Shown here in pieces: positions 1 to 5,920 of a DNA stretch of 5,920 nt; within the stretch, counting starts at the first letter, position 1; every line of letters starts with the position of its first letter. Location of the stretch: contig JAODBP010000078.1 of the NCBI GenBank assembly GCA_025464025.1, positions 1 to 5,920 of the forward strand, given 5' to 3'. The notes below the pieces were generated by a model. It worked only from the letters and a program-made list of their open reading frames with translations, was not told where the DNA came from and made no database searches. Source of the stretch: Actinomycetes bacterium (GTDB lineage: Bacteria; Actinomycetota; Acidimicrobiia; Acidimicrobiales; CADCSY01). The translations under genes were made by a program, and so were the position numbers.

Positions 1-2
1 AG

Positions 3-197
3 GTCCCGAAGCTCGACGTGCCCTCGACGTCGCCGAAGGGGACGCTCGAGCTCGTCGGTGCCACCAGCGGCGAGACGTTCGTCGTCGCCCACGTCGTCGG
101 GGGCAAGTGGGGTCAGGAGAAGTGGCCTGACACCGGGCCGGCCACCACGCGCTTCTGGCACACCACGGCCAAGATCCTCGAGGCGGCCAAGAAGTAG
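3..197 (+). CDS. C-terminal end of an unidentified protein (5' end outside window)
   Basis: An open frame enters from the left edge and ends at a TAG at 195-197, giving 64 visible residues. It is the only plus-strand frame here that is not a shadow of a minus-strand gene, and it stops just before the converging SDR gene. The visible part looks like the end of a soluble domain: two short hydrophobic beta-like segments (LELVGA, residues 15-20, and TFVVAHVVGG, 25-34), a tryptophan-rich stretch (W36, W41, W52), then a lysine-rich amphipathic helix ending in AAKK. No membrane segment or catalytic motif that I recognise is present. I cannot assign a family and propose no function. The true start lies upstream of the window; the in-frame GTG at 18-20 would give too short a product to be a convincing start. 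Confidence is in it being coding, not in any role. Confidence 0.6.
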   Translation, partial: VPKLDVPSTSPKGTLELVGATSGETFVVAHVVGGKWGQEKWPDTGPATTRFWHTTAKILEAAKK

Positions 198-209
198 CCC
201 AAGAAGGAG
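198..209. other. 12-base convergent intergenic gap
   Basis: Only 12 bases separate the TAG of the plus-strand gene (195-197) from the TAG of the minus-strand SDR gene (210-212). The gap is purine-rich on the plus strand and contains no inverted repeat or T-tract. Any transcription terminator for either gene would have to lie inside the opposing coding sequence, or termination must be Rho-dependent; this is inference. Confidence 0.6.
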
Positions 210-959
210 CTAGGCCCCTCGGCGGCGCTGGACGATGGCGGCGCCACGGCGGAGGAGCCCGTGGGGCGTGACGCCGAGCGCGGCCACGGCGACCTTGTTG
301 TGGAGGCCGGGCACGATGACGACCTTGCCGGCCGCCAATCCGGCCAGAGCCTCCGCGACGACGTCCTCGGCCGACTGCCACGCGAAGGCCGGGAGGTTGG
401 CCGCCGCCGTCTCGTTGGCCACGTCCTGGAACTCGGTGCGGGTGAGCCCCGGGCACAGGACGGCGACCTTCACACCACTGCCCCGCACCTCCTCGGCGAG
501 CGACTCGGTGAAGGCCGTGACGAACGCCTTGGCGCCGGCGTAGGTCGCCATCTTCGGCGTCGGTGCGAAGCCGACCACCGACGACACGTTGAGGATGGCG
601 CCGCTGCGCCGCGCCAGGAACACCGGGAGTGCGGCACGGGTCAGCCGGGCGAGCGCCGTCACGTCGACGGCGATCTCCTCGATCACCCGGGCCGGGTCGA
701 TGTCGACCAACGCTCCTGTCGTGCCGAAGCCGGCGTTGTTGACGAGGAGGTCGATGTCGCCGACCGCCAACCGCTGCTCGACGAGGGTCACGCCGGCGTC
801 GGTGGCGAGGTCGGCGACGAGCACCTCGATGTCGCCCGGCAGGGCACGGAGGCGGTCCTCCCGGCGGGCCACGGCGACGACGGACGTGCCGTCGGCCACC
901 AGGCGACGGGCGAACGCCTCGCCGATGCCGCTCGACGCACCGGTGACGAGTGCTCTCAC
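210..959 (-). CDS. Short-chain dehydrogenase/reductase (SDR), NAD(P)-dependent oxidoreductase
   Basis: A 249-residue classical SDR, normal length for the family, with one Rossmann-fold domain. Visible motifs are the cofactor-binding TGASSGIG (T6-G13), D50-L51 after beta-3, NNAG (74-77), and the catalytic set S127, Y140 and K144 in the YxxxK arrangement, followed by the PG turn (170-171). The pair R32-R33 after beta-2 suggests a preference for NADP(H); that is inference. The substrate cannot be told from sequence; the overall pattern resembles the DltE/YqjQ-like SDR group (COG0300 type). The GTG start at 959 is chosen because the SDR fold begins there (V-R-A-L-V-T-G), because GGAGG lies five bases upstream, and because this GTG overlaps the TGA of the preceding gene (GTGA). 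The frame stays open upstream to 1496, but that extension is an arginine-rich shadow of the preceding gene. Oddity: the position usually holding the fourth catalytic residue, Asn in helix alpha-4, appears to be Asp (D99). No signal peptide or membrane segment is seen, so it is probably cytoplasmic. Confidence 0.93.
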   Translation of the reverse strand: MRALVTGASSGIGEAFARRLVADGTSVVAVARREDRLRALPGDIEVLVADLATDAGVTLVEQRLAVGDIDLLVNNAGFGTTGALVDIDPARVIEEIAVDVTALARLTRAALPVFLARRSGAILNVSSVVGFAPTPKMATYAGAKAFVTAFTESLAEEVRGSGVKVAVLCPGLTRTEFQDVANETAAANLPAFAWQSAEDVVAEALAGLAAGKVVIVPGLHNKVAVAALGVTPHGLLRRGAAIVQRRRGA

Positions 960-1930
960 AGGAACCTCCGGAGCTGGACGTAGTCGCGATCGTTGCGCCA
1001 ACGGGGCAGGTCGTACCAATGCTCGAAGCCGAGCCGGTCGTAGAACGGGACGGCCGGCCCGTCCTTCTCGGTGCGCAGGGTGACGAACGTGGCGCCCCGC
1101 TCGGCGGCCGCCGACGAGAAGGCGGCCACCAGGTGGGCGCCCACGCCCTCGCCCCGCACGTCGGGCGAGACGATGACGTGGGCCAGGTAGGCCTCCCCGT
1201 TGGGGCGGGTGTCGCCGTCGACGGTGCCGACGATCCGACCGTCGCGCCGAGCCGTGACGGCGAGCGGCACCTTGGGCCAGGGCCCGCCGTCGTGGCGGTC
1301 GTCGTGGGCCGCCCAGGCCCGGTCCGACCACGTCGCCGCGTCCAGCGACAGCCGGTCGGTCACGTCGAGCTCGAGCTCGAGCCCGCCCCGCCCGACGATC
1401 GACGGCCCGCCGAACCGGGCCTCGGCGATCGAGTGCCACGAGCGGACGCCCTCGTCGTTCGACTCCCGGAGCAGGTGGAGCCGGTCGATCACGCACTCGA
1501 ACCGCACGTCGGCCAGGGCATCGACGGCGGCGCGGATCTTGGCCTCGTCGCCGTTGTCGAGCAGCGTGACGTGGGGGTGGAACGGCCAGGTGAGGTTCCG
1601 CTCGAGCGGCGGCCGGAACACCTTGTCCCGCACCTTGTCGACGGGCGCGACGTCGCCCCCGACCTCCAGGAACAGCACCGGGTTGGTCGGGAGGAACGTG
1701 CGCGGCGGGCCCAGCTTCAAGAGGAACGGGCTCGTTCGTTCCGCCGCGTCACGCAGCAGGTCGAGCGCCGAGTCCATGTCGTCGTCCCGCACGTTGACCG
1801 GCGGGACGAGCGTGAGGTGCGAGGCCAGCCGGTCGACGTCGTCGGCCCCGAGCGCCCGGCGAAGCACGTCCACCTCCGCCCCCACGGGGGGCGGGAGCAG
1901 CAGCACGACACCGACGCGCTGTCGGGACAC
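956..1930 (-). CDS. Two-domain protein: 2'-5' RNA ligase-like (2H phosphoesterase) domain fused to GNAT N-acetyltransferase
   Basis: A 324-residue protein. Residues about 5-175 look like a 2H phosphoesterase of the 2'-5' RNA ligase family: the two signature motifs are H38-L-T40-L and H120-V-T122-L, about 80 residues apart as usual, and both catalytic histidines are kept. Such domains act on 2',3'-cyclic phosphate or 2'-5' linked RNA ends, or on related cyclic phosphates; the substrate here is unknown. Residues about 180-324 look like a GNAT domain: the acetyl-CoA pyrophosphate-binding motif is R259-G-E-G262-V-G264 after a VIVSPDV strand, and PFYDRLGF (295-302) is the typical motif B region. 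The acceptor is unknown. The GTG start at 1930 lies ten bases after the atpC stop and just before the first beta strand of the 2H fold. No clear Shine-Dalgarno precedes it, so translation may depend on reinitiation after atpC. The open frame continues upstream to 2200, but that part is a low-complexity Arg/Ser/Pro shadow of atpC. An internal GTG at 1906 would cut into the first strand. The end overlaps the SDR start by four bases. Confidence 0.88.
   Translation of the reverse strand: MSRQRVGVVLLLPPPVGAEVDVLRRALGADDVDRLASHLTLVPPVNVRDDDMDSALDLLRDAAERTSPFLLKLGPPRTFLPTNPVLFLEVGGDVAPVDKVRDKVFRPPLERNLTWPFHPHVTLLDNGDEAKIRAAVDALADVRFECVIDRLHLLRESNDEGVRSWHSIAEARFGGPSIVGRGGLELELDVTDRLSLDAATWSDRAWAAHDDRHDGGPWPKVPLAVTARRDGRIVGTVDGDTRPNGEAYLAHVIVSPDVRGEGVGAHLVAAFSSAAAERGATFVTLRTEKDGPAVPFYDRLGFEHWYDLPRWRNDRDYVQLRRFL
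965..969 (-). promoter_or_regulatory. Ribosome binding site GGAGG for the SDR gene
   Basis: The minus strand reads GGAGG five bases before the GTG at 959-957. It lies inside the last codons of the preceding gene and fixes the SDR start at this GTG, in place of any start in the long upstream open frame. Confidence 0.75.
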
Positions 1931-1940
1931 GGGTTGGTCG

Positions 1941-2323
1941 CTAGGCGGCGAGGTCGAGGCGGAGGGTGGCGCGCCGGAGGGCGGCCTCGTTCTCCGGGGT
2001 CGGCTCGGCGCGGAAGGCGGCGTCCGCCGCCTCCTTGGCGGCGCGGGCCCGGGCCACGTCGATGTCGCCCACCAGCTCGGCCACGTCGGACAGGATCGTG
2101 ACCCGGTTCTGCGAGACCTCGACGAAGCCGCCGTGGACGGCGATCTTCGTCTGCTGCTTGTTCGACTCCTCGACGACGACCGCGCCGATGCCGAGGGCAC
2201 CGATGAACGGGGCGTGCCCGGTCAGGAACGCGATGTCACCATCGGTCGTGCGGGCCACGACCATGTCGGCCTCGCCAGACCACAGGATCCGCTCGGGAGA
2301 GACGACCTCGACCGCGAGGGCCA

Positions 2324-2324
<1 letters not shown>
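1941..2324 (-). CDS. atpC: F1F0 ATP synthase epsilon subunit
   Basis: A 127-residue protein, close to the usual 130-140 for bacterial epsilon. Epsilon sits at the foot of the gamma shaft, touches the c-ring and inhibits ATP hydrolysis. Residues about 1-84 form the N-terminal beta-sandwich, with the family-typical stretch GDIAFLTGHAPF (29-40) and HGGFVEV (64-70). Residues about 88-127 form the C-terminal two-helix region, rich in Ala, Arg and Glu. The segment I88-D89-V-A-R92-A93 fits the I/L-D-x-x-R-A motif described as ATP-binding in the epsilon subunit of thermophilic Bacillus PS3. The ATG at 2324 overlaps the atpD stop by one base (TGATG); an AGGAG lies 11 bases upstream (2336-2340), a little far, so coupling to atpD translation is likely. 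It is the last gene of the ATP synthase set, and the 2H-GNAT gene follows after ten bases. Confidence 0.97.

Positions 2325-5920
<3,596 letters not shown>

Noticed and set aside
224..245. Inverted repeat GGCGC / GCGCC near the SDR 3' end, considered as a terminator
   Set aside because: Only a five-base stem with a 12-base loop, inside coding sequence, with no T-run; such matches are frequent by chance at this GC content.
1361..1382. Short GAGCTC/CTCGAG-like palindromic stretch inside the fusion gene, considered as a regulatory site
   Set aside because: It encodes the Leu-Glu-Leu-Glu-Leu run (residues 184-188) in preferred high-GC codons, which fully explains the symmetry.
960..1496. Possible 179-residue N-terminal extension of the SDR in the same frame
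   Set aside because: The extension is an Arg/Pro-rich out-of-frame reading of the GNAT-domain coding region; the SDR fold, ribosome binding site and GTGA overlap all place the start at 959.
950..2101. 383-residue plus-strand open frame opposite the fusion gene
   Set aside because: Low-complexity Arg/Pro/Val/Gly product with no motif, overlapping a minus-strand gene with two intact domain signatures.
1931..2200. Possible 90-residue N-terminal extension of the 2H-GNAT protein
   Set aside because: It reads the atpC gene in another frame, giving Ser/Arg/Pro repeats; 2H domains normally begin near the GTG at 1930.

Overview
The window is a high-GC (roughly 70 % by eye), densely packed bacterial segment. 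Almost all of it is one minus-strand gene cluster carrying the F1 part of an F-type ATP synthase operon. Read 5'->3' on the minus strand (right to left here), the order is atpA (alpha, 5' end cut by the window edge), atpG (gamma), atpD (beta) and atpC (epsilon). Two non-ATPase genes follow: a 324-residue two-domain protein that joins a 2'-5' RNA ligase-like (2H phosphoesterase) domain to a GNAT acetyltransferase domain, and a short-chain dehydrogenase/reductase (SDR). At the far left a plus-strand gene of unknown function ends and converges on the SDR gene.

Organism: the A-G-D-C order, base composition and actinobacterial-looking beta and alpha subunits suggest Actinomycetota. Alpha lacks the long C-terminal extension and gamma lacks the internal loop described for mycobacteria, so I favour a deep-branching group such as Acidimicrobiia. 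That placement is inference from memory of family features, not a search result.

Layout: 3-197 (+) is the C-terminal 64 residues of an unidentified protein. 210-959 (-) is the SDR. 956-1930 (-) is the 2H-GNAT fusion. 1941-2324 (-) is atpC, 2324-3769 (-) atpD, 3766-4755 (-) atpG and 4755-5920 (-) atpA (387 residues visible, about 118 missing at the N-terminus). Only two short non-coding stretches exist, 198-209 and 1931-1940, so no gap approaches 300 bases. No promoter, convincing terminator, RNA gene, mobile element, CRISPR array or notable repeat was seen; the operon promoter must lie beyond the right edge.

How the genes work together: alpha and beta form the catalytic hexamer, gamma the rotating shaft, and epsilon the shaft-associated regulator. 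Their stop and start codons overlap by 1-4 bases throughout, which suggests tight translational coupling. The fusion gene starts 10 bases after atpC, and the SDR overlaps the fusion gene by 4 bases (GTGA). Both are therefore probably on the ATP synthase transcript, though nothing in their sequence ties them to ATP synthesis. This is mostly a housekeeping region; the 2H-GNAT fusion placed directly behind atpC is its most unusual element, and I see no clear evidence of a novel multi-gene system.
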